From Larimichthys crocea (taxonomy: Eukaryota; Chordata; Actinopteri; Sciaenidae), in contig NC_040032.1 in assembly GCF_000972845.2 (NCBI RefSeq), forward strand, positions 17,398,871 through 17,462,870: a stretch of 64,000 bases of DNA, given 5' to 3'. Shown here one piece after another: positions 1 to 13,676 of the stretch (the first letter of the stretch is position 1; every line of letters begins with the position of its first letter). The notes below the pieces were generated by a model that ran no database searches, was not told the origin of the DNA, and was given only the letters and a program-made list of their open reading frames with translations. Made by a program: the position numbers and the translations under genes.

Positions 1-3000
1 GTACCTGCTCCAGCTCCCAGTTCACGCTCCATACTGTGGTCCATGTTGGATTTTAACTGGTTCTCTGGTCCCTATGGACTGAGCTACATCCACTTTTCTC
101 TGTTTATATCACTGGGAGTTGAATATCTTCAGGCTTTGGACTGTCACAAGACACATGAAGACCTCATGGTGGACTCTAGGAACTTTTGATCGACATTTTC
201 TGACATTTGAAAGTCTAAATGAGTGATGACTTAATGGTAGAAAATTTCAATTATGAAGTAACTGTGATAATTGACTTTGAACCAATGACCTTAAGAGACA
301 TAAATACAAAGGAAGAGAGCGCATCTTTAGTGCTGTACGCTCACTGTAGAGTGTAGCTGTTGGTCTGCTGATGATGAATGATCCCTAATGTTTTGTAAAA
401 AGTTAACTGGTGGAAGAAAAAACATGTCAGTGATGGTTTGATGGTATAAATTGGTCTGTTGGGCACCTGAACTGTAATGTTTAATTGATCCTTCAATTGG
501 TTAAACATCACCTGAGCCTGCTCTGATGTACTAATATCACAAAGGTTCATCATCGTAAACACGTTAAGGATGGACTTTTCCGTTTGGATTAACAGATATA
601 TGTTTATCTCTGTGATTCACCTCACTGCTGGTACATGTTGGAGTTTTGTTTCCTTGACACACCTGAGCCCTTGTTGCCGGTTGGCACAGGTGGTACACGA
701 TGTTTCGACTGTTGGTTTTAAATGGAGTGGAAACTCCGCCAGTCTGGCACAAACCAGGACGGTGCCAGTTGAGTTTTGGAGCGTGCCCAGTTGCGATGCT
801 CTGCAGCTGACCACACCTTACCAAACAGCAGGTCGTTTTCAGTCCAAAGCAAAACGCTTGCACGGTTACACCTGCAGATATTTGAGGCAGAATTTTGAGT
901 TTCTAAATTTAGACCCGTCAGTGGGTCACAGTTGTTAGGTTAAATTGTTGCATTGTTTTTTTTTTATTCGGTGACAGCTTTTAAGTGCCAGCGCCACCAT
1001 GGCAACCCACTCTGTCTCCTCCCAGTGTGACTGAGCGTTGAGAGCTGCTCTTGGAGTGTGTATGCATGCATGTATGTGTGTGTGTGTGTGGTGGGTCGTC
1101 TGGTTTTGACAGGCTCTGAGTGGTGGGAGTTTGCTCTGATCCCCTTTCTATTCCACTTCCCACTCCATCAGTCCCACTGCTCCCCAGCCCCCCAGTGCCC
1201 ATGTCCCCAGGCCATATAATCTACTGTATGAGAGGTTCTCCCGCTGCCCAGCCCACTCCTCCCCCCTCCCAGAGCTCTCAGGGTGACCCCCTCACTCCTC
1301 CACTTTAGTCCTGTCCCCCCATTGGGAGATTATAGATATTGCAATCTTTAATATGGGCTTTATGCTCAGGGGCCATTATCAGTAATCTGCAGAGGGGAGG
1401 GAGTCTGACCTGGTTTTTGCAGCCCACCACCGGACTGCCAGACACATTTTCATATACCATCTGTAACATTCTGCCCAGATTTATCAATCTCTGGTCTGAG
1501 AGTAGCACTTCTTTCCTCCTGGATGAAGGAGGTCTTGCTGTCTTGGATGTGGTGCTAGGATGAGCTAAGTGCCAGCACGGTGACACTGCTGATGATTGAT
1601 TCTGCCCGGCTCCATTTGTTCAAGTTTTTCTGTCTATATCAGCTTAAAGCCACGCCTCATTAAACAGAGTCTTAATGTTTGAATGCACCGCACCGTCAGA
1701 TATAATGTTTGCTTTCACTCCTGATTTCTTGTGTTTGGTTTTAGTACTCCAGACGTTCTCTCAATGTCATATCTGATGGACTCTGCAACAGTATCACAAA
1801 CTTCCTTCTCACTGATGGTTTTTGATTCGTGTTAAAGGGTCAACTCTTCATTATCCTGTTTCTTCAACTTTGCAGCACGATTTCATGATTGCTCAAAAAC
1901 GATTTGACACTAACAGCACTGTCATTTGTCTGCTACAGCACAGTCACCACAATAAAGATAGTTATTACAACAAATAATTCAATGACAGGGGGCAGCACTG
2001 TAAAAAAACAAAAAACAAATTGCAAATTTATGAAAAATGTATGGAAATTTTACAGTAGTTTTCTGTTTTAAAAAAAGTATACAAAACTCATTTTTATACA
2101 GAAATATTGCTATATTATACAGTGTTTTTCTGCTTTCTTAAGTTACATGTTACATTATCTGTAATAAAATATCTTATTATTAGCTTATTATATAAATGAT
2201 TATGTCCATACTAACAATTGAACTTCAGTTAATCTTTTATTAGTTTGACATTTATGTGTACTTTTACATTCTAACTCTAATGGATGGATGGATGGATACA
2301 ATATTAGCAAACATCAAACTTAAAGCAGTTTTGTTTTAAAAAGCACAAAGCTGCACTGCACTATTGACGTTTTTTTGTTTGTTCGTTTTTAACAGTGTAT
2401 GTTACATGCAGTGATGCTGTTTAAAGTGAGCATAACAATCAGCTGATGTCAAAATCACAGAAACAGATGATCTGAACCACAGAGGAGTCCAAACTTTAGA
2501 TCTTTAATTTAATTTATTCATCAGAAAATTGATTTTATTTCAGTTTTAATCACTTTTCTAAGTACCCAAAGACACTTTACAGGGTAAAATCATCAAATCA
2601 TCAAAACAATACATTAAAAACATGTATTCACAATTTTAGTTAAACATTAACAGCAGTTTAAATAGGTGTAATGTTGGATTGTAGGTGGGTAGGTCAGTGC
2701 AATCACACATGTTTGGGGGAGAATAATCGATTAGGTTGCTGCTTTTTTTTAATGTGATAATAAATTGAATATCTGTTTGTTGGGCAGACAAGTTTGCAGT
2801 TTTTCACTTTTTGTTTTTACATTTTACAGAGCAAAATGATCGATATATGAAATAAAAACAAATAAATAAGCCTGCAGATTAATATTGTATTATTTAGGTA
2901 TTAATATTATATCATAATACTGTATGAACTCCATTTTGCATTTTTGTATCTTGCAGTTTAAACCTTCAACTGATTTTTACAAAATGTTTCCAGGACAGAA

Positions 3001-4158
3001 GAAATCATCAGACTGTTTTGTAACTGCAACGCAAACACTTTAATCACAAATTAACTGATGTTCATCAGGATTAGGCATAAAGATCATCACACCTGAAGCT
3101 TTGTCAAAAAGATTTCTTTTGTCAATTTAATTAAAATCAAATGTAATTTAATCCAAAAATGTAACATTAATATATAAAATCTTGTAGATTCTACCTCTGA
3201 ACAATTCTATGTAACAAATATTGACATTGTTTTGCAGCCATTTCAACAACCAGTATTTAATAGGTGAAAAAATATAGAAGAAAAATCAATTTGATCCATT
3301 TCATAAAAAAAAGAAGAAAAAAAAGAAAAACATCTCCCACAGCACGCTGAATGCTAATTTCATCCAATTTGGATCAAAATCCTCCATCTTTCAGTATCTG
3401 TTTGTATCTTCCGTGATGTTTTCACAGACCTTCTGTGCTGAACTGAACATTAACAGGGCGAACATGTTGCCAGGATGGTGTGTGTATAAGATGATATAAT
3501 TTAGAAGCAGTGGTGGTTGACATCCACATCTGTCCATCAGCAGCCATCACCCCCCCCCCACCTCCTCGTCTAATCTTTCTTCTAATGACCCCAAATTTGA
3601 GCACCCTCCTCCTCCTCCTCCTCATTTCCTCTTGTCACTCTCCTTTCTCCGTTGGACCTTTATGTGTTTAATCTGAGTGCCAATGAAGAACATTCCTGTT
3701 ATGTGTGTGTTTGCGAGTGTGTGCACGCATGTGTGTGTTAAATATGTAAGGAGATTAAATAGACTTAAATCTCTGCGTCTGGCATAGAAATTCCAATCAC
3801 ATAACCTATCAGCATGTTCCCTGCGCTCACTGTACGGAGGTAACAGGCTCCTCCTCCCCCCCTCCGATCCACCTAAACCATCACAGGCTTTAGCCCAAAT
3901 CCCTGGCTTTCTGCATCACATGACTGATGTTTGCAGCTGGACATTTGACATACATTTGTTATGATTATTTTGCCACACATTTGAAGGACACTCCCACCCC
4001 GTCCTTTTGTTGTTGTTTTTTTGCCTTTAAATCAATAGCAGTGGAGTTCTGTTAGCTCATATTCCTACTTTTGTATGTTTTCTGCACTTAACAGGTGCTC
4101 ATTGTTGACCTCTGACCTCCACCTTCAGTGATGTTGTGTTGTCTGTTTGTCTCTGCAG
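1..4158 (+). other. dscaml1: dscaml1 intron 1, 3' part (noncoding)
   Basis: No coding exon is recognisable here. The stretch precedes the exon that starts in mid-codon at 4159, so it is read as the end of the intron following the signal-peptide exon, which lies outside the window. It holds a short TGGA run near 2280, AT-rich sequence at 1.9-3.3 kb, a CCT run near 3600-3625 and TG runs near 1070-1090 and 3700-3740. There is an X-box-like site at 993-1006. Two low-repeat blocks (about 1320-1570 and 3760-3840) look like conserved noncoding DNA, but conservation cannot be tested from one sequence. Confidence 0.8.
993..1006 (+). promoter_or_regulatory. X-box-like (RFX) site
   Basis: GCCACCATGGCAAC matches most of the RFX X-box palindrome GTTRCCATGGYAAC, with an exact right half. 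Confidence 0.35.
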
Positions 4159-4479
4159 TACACAGTGAGGATGTGGGCTCCACCAGGCTGTACTTTGTGA
4201 ATGCCTCCCTGCAGAGGGTAACCTACTCCAGCTCGGTGGGGGTGTCCCTGCCCTGTCCAGCAGGGGGCACCCCCAGTGCCATACTGCGCTGGTACCTGGC
4301 CACCGGCGACGACATCTACGACGTGCCCCACATCCGACACGTGCACGCCAATGGCACCCTACAACTGTACCCCTTCTCGCCCTCCGCCTACAACAGCTAC
4401 ATCCACGACAACGACTACTTCTGCACTGCCGAAAACCAAGCCGGCAAGATCCGCAGCCCCAACATCCGCATCAAAGCTG
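4159..4479 (+). CDS. dscaml1: dscaml1 exon 2: Ig1
   Basis: The 321-bp exon follows a pyrimidine-rich tract and CAG, and ends before GTGAGT. It begins with the last two bases of a codon. It encodes Ig domain 1 with the two Ig cysteines in LPCPAGG and YFCTAEN, and the DSCAM-family stretch [17 protein letters not shown]. The signal-peptide exon that must precede it is outside the window. Confidence 0.95.
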
Positions 4480-7400
4480 GTGAGTTGAAGGTGTTAAAGG
4501 ACCCGATTTGAGCCAGCAAAGAAGGGCTGTGGAGCAAAAGGCCAACGTGACAAGCAAAAAAGTAGAGCAGATGTGATTGGCAGCTGCAAAAAGCCCGGCC
4601 CACACACAGAATCACCTGGCCTAAAATAGCCCGCCTCGACCTGAACACAGATTGACCTAGAACACAGTCTACAGAGAGAACATCTGCATCACATACTACA
4701 CAAGGCCTCGGCCTTCGCTCACACCTATTTGACTGAGCCGGTGATGAACCACTGCACTTTATACCGACATAACCCCCCTTCACTTCACTTCAACTGCATC
4801 TACAGCACCATCTGGTAGGATGAAATCCAAAGCAGAACCCCGGCAGTACTTAGAGTTAAGTAGCACCTCCAATGTGGGTTTTTTTTTTTAGATGATATAA
4901 CCAGATGAGATGAGGAGGAAAAAGTGTGACAGTAGGTTAGATTTCAGATCTCATTGACAGTCCTTTACTTTTTAAAAGGTCAAGTACATTTAATGGCGGC
5001 AGGAACTTGACAAAAGCAATGCTTCTTAAAGCTTTAAAGCCAGGTGTGAAAAGTAATTCAACACCTAGTGATAAGTAGATACAGCACCTTCTCATCACTT
5101 CTTACAGCTATGCATGCTAACCTAAAACAGAGGATATGTTTTGGATGTACTGTGAAGGTACACGCCTCTTCTCCGTCATCACACAACAAATTAATTCAGT
5201 TAATCGGTCAGAATAAATCGATAAACACAAGTAGAAATTACAGGTAGTCTATTTTTGGAAATTTTGACCAAAAGCTGCCTCTGTTGCCATCATGTTCTCT
5301 TTTCTGTCCTCCTTCTCCTCCCTGCTCCCTCGTTCTTCAAACTGTCCTCTTGTGCCAGACTAAATATAGCCACAGCACACTTCTTTAATTATCTCTCATT
5401 AACAAACCTAATTGGTGCTTTCCATTGATTGGACTGCGTGAGGCTGCTTTAATAAGCGAGTAACCTCATCTAAAGTAAAATAAAAGTACGTCTGGGGAGG
5501 TGTTTTTCAGGGTTGGTCCAGCTTTAGGAGATAATATGAAGAAGAATTTTACCAAACGGACAAAGCTACATCGTCCTGCCCCCTCCTTTTCCCATCATTC
5601 ATTCAGGCCAGTCAGTCCCTCCCCCTTCCCTCCTGCCATCAACATCTGTTTTCATATTCTGCCTCCCAACACCGACCTGAACTAATACTCATATTCATTC
5701 TAATACTAATACTAGCGCCAAGTTGAGGATTTGAGCCAGTACTCTGAGCTGCAGCATGCCAGCCGGTTGCTTGCCTTCATTCCCACATGACCCTAAAGCC
5801 TGGCCTCAGGAGACGAGGGATTAGCATGAACCAAACATCCTGCAGCCAGCGGCCTCTGTCCGGGCCCCGGCATCTCTGGTGCACAGGTTACAGTCAGACA
5901 GGATGTGGACGCTTTGTTTCGGCGTCTGGCCTTGTGGCACCTATTCAGCCACTGAGCAGTTTTATTCCATCAACTGTTCAAAGAAGATGTAAATTCACAT
6001 GCACGTGTTTCCCCTCTTTGCAGCAGGAATGTATGCATGCTGTCATCGTGTCTGTTACCAGGGAAGGGATTCCTAACCAGTTTCTTAGCAACCTTCGGAT
6101 ACGTCCTAGCTTTCATGTGATTTTTGCTAATGAGTCCCTGCTCATTCAACAGAGTGCAAAATATCGCACGAACCTGCATAAACTGAAGCACCGATAACCC
6201 TCCAGTTTTAATTTGAATGCGCCATTCCTTGTGTACAAAAAACATCCGTGTATCATGATGATGATGTTTTCATGATGTCATGCCAACGCTAGAAAATAAT
6301 TCCCATGATTATCCCGCTTAATGGCGGCCTGCGCCATTTATGGTGAAAGCAGAGGCAGGATTAGAAGAGTTCAAACAATGCACAAGTGTTGGGGCAGTAA
6401 TTTCCAATGAATAAATGTGGAGCGCTGTGGTAATTGATGAAAGGGTGTTTGGCTCTGGAGTGTTAATGTGTTGTTTTTGATGATGTAAATACGACTAGAT
6501 TATTGTTTTGGTCTCAGAGCAACACGGAGCTGTTATCTGATTATCGTCAACACATATTCTGGAGAGATGATAGAAGATATTTTGTGTATATAATATCTTA
6601 AACATCTTTAAATCCTGAAATGTATTTGCATCTGCCTGGAAAAGCATCTCAAATGACATTTAGAGCATCATGGGTCACCACACCTCGGCTGCTCAGTGGT
6701 AGGGAAGTAATCTCGCCTTTTAAAGCTTCAGCTATCTCAATATCTTTCGTGTTTTTGTTTTTTTTTGTAGTTTTCAGGGAGCCCTACACCGTGCGGGTGG
6801 CGGACCAGCGCTCGATGCGGGGCAACGTAGCTGTGTTCAAGTGCCTCATCCCCGCCGCCGTGCAGGAGTACGTCAGCGTCGTGTCCTGGGAGAGAGACAC
6901 CGTTTCCATCGTCCCAGGTAGGACGTCACATGAGTGAGCGTGGATTATCCTCATCGGTGGGCAGGTTGATTTATTTCATAGGATTTAGGTGTGTTTATCT
7001 TCTACGTGTGCGTATGTGTGTGTGTTGATGCGCTGCTGTGCTCGATGTTTGACCAAATTCTTAACTCGTGTCTTCTGTCTGCTCATTGTTCTGGATCACT
7101 GATCTAGTCTCCCTTCTCCTCCTCCTCCTCCTCCCTCCTCCCTCCTCACTCGTATCTCCTCCCTCACCCTCCTTCATCCTCCTCCTCCTCCTCCTCCTGT
7201 TCCCCTCTCTGCTATCATTGCTTTTACATCTCATCACAAACAAATTTTCCCCCTCTAATGTCAATAATCGTGATTGACAGCACATTAGACGGACTCTCTT
7301 CCAAGTCGCGTGACTATTCCACACTTTCTCCTCATCAGATCTATTTCTGTCCTCTCCCTGCTTGTCTTTAGCACCATGTCCTTGAAGAACAGGGCCACAA

Positions 7401-8670
7401 TTAGAGACACAGGATGTCAATAGGACTGTGCCCCCACATTCATCTTCATTAACCTCATTTGTGTGTGTGTGAGTGTGTGTGCAAGAGCGAGAGAAAAGAG
7501 AAATGTACTGTTCAGTCTTTCTGTCATGTTGTTTGTGAATACGTTACAACTATTTCCTTGTGTGATTATAACATAATATATGTTTGAGATGTGTGTGCAT
7601 GAGTATTTTTTCTTGCAATAACAATGTTGGAGAGAGAAGGATGAGAGATGAGGAGGAGGAGGAGGAGGAGGAGAATAAACCAAAGGAGGAGAAGCAAAGA
7701 GGGTAGTAGGGCAAGAACGGCCTCAGGTCCTGGCAGATGGCGTTTTATATTATATGTATGCAAAACACACAGACTCTGTGTCACACATACACATGCAGGC
7801 TGTGGTAGTTTGTTATTTTCAGACATATTTTTTCATAATTTTCTGTCTTATATACGATATTAGAACGTTTTACTGAACTTTTGCCTTCACTCTGGCAGAA
7901 AGATGCTTCGTATTTTGTTAGAATTAAAGTTCTGACTTTATTTTGACTGCAGACATTCACAAAAGTCACTTTTTTAAAGTCCAGTTTGGCTGGATATTAT
8001 ACTCCACACATTTTCTTCACGTGGCTCCTCATATTCTTTAGCTGAAATACATAAAAATACACATTTCTCCAATTAAATATTTGTCCTTTTTTGTGTTTAA
8101 TGACAACAACAACAACATGACTTCCTATGATTCCTAAACATAAACACACTTGATCTGGTGTGGATGTGTCAGTCCTCTGTGTGTGTGTTTATGGCTTTTT
8201 TTTTCTCTACATATGAGGTGTTGCTGTTTGTACAGTCATGGGGCTGCTGTGTGTAATTAGGGGTATATAGGTCAGTTGATGAGCAGTGAGTGTGAGGATC
8301 AGATGTTGAACATGATGAGCTGCTCACTGAACTCCGCGTTCGTTTTCCTCGCAACGCAAAACATGACAAGCACTCGCACTGCGATCGTGTTCAACCTTGA
8401 CCCCGACCAGCACACTGACCTTATCGTCCTTACAGCCAATCAACTTTTCTGCGACATAATCTTGCTTTGAAACATCTGCAGAGCAGTTCATACTCTGAAT
8501 ATTGTCAGCACGCTCTCACATGGATGCACAGAAAATATCCAAACATGCACAGATGCAGAGAATAATCCATATGCAGTAGATTCATGTGGTTATATAAACA
8601 GTCCAATGGGAAACATTGTCTCCAACTCTCTTTGAATTACTCCAACATCGCCGGTCAAACTCTCTTTCTT

Positions 8671-8717
<47 letters not shown>

Positions 8718-10000
8718 TCTGTCTCTTCGACCAGCAAAGGACTGTCTGGATAGGTCTAATGAAGATGTGAAAATTAAAATTGATTTTGTGACTGGAAGCT
8801 CTCTGTATGCGAGCGAGTGGGTGGTTGCCTGTCTCGCCTGTCACTATTTCTTATTCTCGCCTTAAGAAACACAGCAGCAGGAGTTGAGCAGTTGATTTGC
8901 ACTCAGTAAATCCATATATGCTCGTGAAAAGGTGCACACATCATTCCATCATTTCCATCACGCGCCCGTTCAGGATCATGAGAGGCCTGTCCCAGCATGC
9001 ACTGGTCTGGAACGATCACATGTAGACAAAAGACTTGCATGTCTTTTATTTTGTTCAAATCACCATTAGCTGTATCTGTGGCGATCATAGATATAAAACA
9101 TGGACGTCGTATCTGCGACGTCACCCACAGGTTTCTGAAATGCCCATGTGAAGCTTAAAGTGTGATGGCTCTGGCCGCCACCATGTTGGCAGTCCAGCAA
9201 ATCTAAAAATGGGCAGCGACGCACACATCAACTCACGCCATTGGCTGCCATGTAAAGTGTCAACTACTCATCAGTTCTGGGAGCTAACCATTATCACACA
9301 CATTGGCGCAGCCTTCGGGAGCAATTTGGTGTTCGCTATCTTGCTCTAGGACACTTCGACATGCAGACTCAAGGATCGAACCACCGATCATCTGATTAGT
9401 GGATCTCCCGCTCTACCTCCTGGGCCACAGTTGCTCCTATACTAAGTAAATTTATGAAACCGCACTTAATTTACTGAAGTAAACCTTGTATATTCAGAAG
9501 GTTCACCAAAGCTATGCTAAACCAAAATTGTGTTAAAAGTTGTATTCATTGCTTGCTTAAATATACTGAAATCATACTACTGAAGGCATTTTTAGACACT
9601 GAAAATATAGTTTATACATTTTTAATTAATTGCGTTTCAGCTGCAAACACTGCAGATCTCTGCACAAAGGACGAGTGCCGGAGATGCCGAATGAGCTCCT
9701 TTAGTTTGAATACGTTGATGTTGTTCGTATATTGATTTTAACTGACTAAAAGTAAGATTACAGATCGTCCTTTGACTTAAAAAAAAAAAAAGAAAAATTG
9801 AATCTAAATCGTCCGCCTCTTCTTCGCCTTCGTGCAGACGAATCATTGTGTGCGGACCCTGATCAGCAGCGAGATCACATCCCCGTCTGAAGGTTGAGTT
9901 GATGACATAACACAATGCAGCCGTGCCCTCTGACCCCCAACAGGTTCCATTTTGTCAAACACACACGTTTCCCATCTGGAGCCATGTGTGTGTGCATATG

Positions 10001-10035
<35 letters not shown>

Positions 10036-13000
10036 TTATGTGTGTGCGTGTGTGTCCCCTTGCCTGCCCCACTTTCCTGTCCAGCCAGGACAGTGAGGGG
10101 GTTTAAGAGGGGAGGGGTGCAGGCAGACTGACCTATTTCCCTCTCACTTTCCCGTCCCATACCATCCCTGTAGTTCAGCTTTTTTTGTGTGTGTGTGTGT
10201 GTGTGTTTCTGTGTGTGACCCTCATGAGACAATGAAGGCCTGCTAGTCTGAGCAGTGATCTGAAGGAGAAGAGCTGGAGCGGTGACAGAGAGATGGAGGG
10301 TTTGTGGACGGGAATGAAAACAACAGTGGGACACAGAGAGAGGTTCAGCTTGCAGATCGAGGCCGTCAGTCTAACCAGCAGAAAGCTAATGAGTGGCTCC
10401 GATGAATAGAGACTGGACCAGCAGATGGCTGCGGCCACATGGTGGTCCACAGAAGATGCCCAACTATGCTCCATCTAATCCACCTGCCACACAGTTTGGT
10501 CTTGTTTATGTATTTGCACAGTAATTTGATACACATAGTCATAAAACCCAGTGTGGGAAGCGATATCAGAAACAATAAGACTGTATAGATCGAGTAGAAA
10601 ACTGCTCTCATCTTCCCCCAAAAGGAGCTAGACTACAATTATTTAAATCATTAAACTGATTTTTTTTAGTCCCGGATCACCCCGGGCTAGTCCCAGTTGT
10701 TAAAAATCAGGTGGGTTTAACCTGTTTAACCTGTAACGCGGAGATTTCAGGCCATAGTGTGAACTTGGATCCTGATGGGTGTAACCTGAGTGGCGAGGTC
10801 ACTTACAGGCTACATTACAGATCAATTCTCTGCCTCTGGGGTCCCTGCTGGAAGTCAAGCGGTTCGACAGGGACACAGCACAGCACACACACACATACAC
10901 ACACACACTCACACATACACACACACACTCACACACAGGGGTTAATTGGGAACACCTGGAAAATTACAGCCGAGTTTATCAATTTCCGAGATAAGCAAGT
11001 TACAGTAACTAAGATAACTAGTTTGCAGAGTTTGATGATGATGAATTGAGTGGCACTCCATCTTTCCACTATTACTGCGTCACAACCATGGCTGCAACTA
11101 AGACTTTATTATTGATTAATCTGCTGATTATTTTCTCAATGAATCCATTATTTTGTTACAATTTCCCACAGCACAAAGAGACATCTTTTGTCCAACTCAA
11201 TGTCCAAAAGTTTGCAACAATAAAACTAAAAGGGCTCTTCTAGGAGAGCGTAGACCTCCTCCAAGACCAAAAGTCCAGTCTTCTATGATATGCAAATGTG
11301 CACGCCATTCACTTTAATTACATTGTGTTCATGCAGGTCGGAAAATCTGCATTAATCCTGAAAAATCTTGATTTGTGACTTACCTGCTGCATTTGTGTCT
11401 GCAGTGATGTTTGAGGTGGCTGTTGTGTTTCGTTGTACGTTTAATCACAACACACCGCTTACTTCAGAATTCAGTTTATTTTGATGAATAATAATGAGTG
11501 TATCCGCCCTTGTGATTCAGATCCGCTCCAAAAATGTAATGAGTTCTTCCTTCCACCAAGTTTCATGAAATTAGGCCAGTAGTTCTTTTTCATAATCCTG
11601 CTGACAAACAAACAAATAAACAAACAAACTGAAAACATAACCTCCTTTTTGGAGAGAAAAGTGTCAAATCATCACATTTGCGTAACTGGAACCAGCAATT
11701 TTTGAGGCATTTTTGCTTGAAAAGTTACAAAAACACTGAATAGATTCATTCAGAATAGCTGCCAATCATTATTCTGTCCATTGATTTATATAATCTAATA
11801 ATTTATCGACTTATAGTTGTATTTTAAGCTATAACCAGCTCAATAACAGAATTAGGAAAACAGAAAGTAGCTCACAAAATAATCCTAAAACTGTAATGAG
11901 GCACATTTAGCACCAGAAATGTAAATCAGTGTTTACAGAGTCATCAGTGAACTGTTTAAAAGTTGTGAAATGGATTTATGTGGATTGTGAGTGAAGATTA
12001 ATTAATATGCATATATATATATATATATAATATATATAATATATCTATATATATATATATATATATATACGAGATAGTATTAGTAGTATATATATATAGA
12101 GTAGATAGATAGTAGATGATATATATAGATATATATATAGATGTGCAGGTACCTCTGAACTCTGTTCACCTCAGTTGGTGAACTATCAATAGCAAGGCTG
12201 TGCTGCATGTTTCCACAGAGCCAAAGCTATTTTTACTAATTTACATTGAAATCAGCATAATCCAGGTTAATGGACATCTGACACTGACATGTGTGCATCA
12301 GTCTAGAGATTCACAGGGCTTGTCCTCTATTTATTTATCTGAGGCTGTCCTTCGGTCTATGCTACACACATGATGTATTAAAACATCTTTTCATTGGTCA
12401 ATAAGAGTCTAAATGTTGACTGTAGAGGAGAAAAAATCATGGCTCCGATATGTATGCTACAGTGTATTTACGGTACGTTGCATCTTTATTCACGATCTGC
12501 TGCTGCTTTTCCTCTCCGTCATTAAAAAGTTAACGTCTGCACACAGGTGCAGAGAGCAGAGAGGTGACGAAGGCAGAGGGACCTCATGGAGAGCGGTGGT
12601 ATGTTAGGACACGATGTCTGTTTGTAAATCTGTGCTCGTGCACTCGGAGCAGGAATACATTAATACATACACTTGTCTGCGACACCGCAGACTCTTGTAA
12701 ACACTGGTCTGACACACACACGCGCGCGCTTTTACAAAGTGCAAACGCACACACACAGCCCTCAAAAGTAACACAATAAAGCCATTTTCAGATCTTGCAT
12801 GAACCTGCCTGAATATGGAGCTCTCATTAAACATTAACTCAGGATACATTAAGGCTCCGCTCTGCTGTGTGTGACGGCTGCCCTGTTGTTGTGCAGCAGG
12901 ACGTGGTGTGACAGAGGAGGACAGGGAGCACGTGGCGTCCCCAGGGCTCATTGAACACAACCCCATCGACTGTCGCCCTCTGTCACCCCATCCCACCCCC

Positions 13001-13628
13001 ACCCTCAAGTCTCACACCATCCCTCCCTTACCTCTCCCTCCTCTTGCCCCCACATGGCAAGGGGGGGGCCATGGGGGGTGGGGGGGTGGGGGGGGGTTAG
13101 TGGTGGATGTTAAAGACTAAATCAAGCAGCTGAAGGTGCAAACACACATGCAAACACCAAAACTTCTAGCCAAACGTGGAAATATGCTCCCATGCAGCCA
13201 AGTAAGTTTGATATTTCTGCCCCTCTCTTATTTGCCCCAGTGTGCTGAGAGCGACTGGGAGCTGGGCAGGAGCAGATGGGGTGCTGGCAGCCATCTTTTA
13301 CTCAGTTAGGTTGAGTAGGCACGTGGGTGGGTGTGTAAATTAGCACAAACAAGTGTGTGTGTGCGTGTGTGTGTGAGTGTGTGTGCAAGGAGGGCACAAT
13401 AGGCATAATTATCTCTGCTCGAGAGGCCCAGTTAGGGAGGGGGGCTGGCGTGGAGAGGCGAAGTTCAACAATGGCTCAACCACGGGCTTTGTGTGTACAG
13501 AGCAGAGGGCTGACAAGTGTCGGCTATTATTGACTATTTACACACTACTACACACGCCTGCTCACGTGCACATGACACAGAAATGTACGCGCTTTATCGC
13601 TGCCTTTTTCCTCTCTTTGTGCACCCAT

Positions 13629-13676
<48 letters not shown>

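Noticed and set aside
560..940. 122-residue + strand open frame near the window start
   Set aside because: It has no recognisable domain. The two-way open frames there reflect a stop-poor stretch, possibly an old repeat, and it lies in an intron.
9843..10334. 163-residue open frame on the - strand, His/Thr-rich
   Set aside because: It is a translation of TG/CA microsatellites. The same applies to the frames at 17.5-18.2, 22.1-22.6, 26.9-27.4 and 39.6-40.0 kb.
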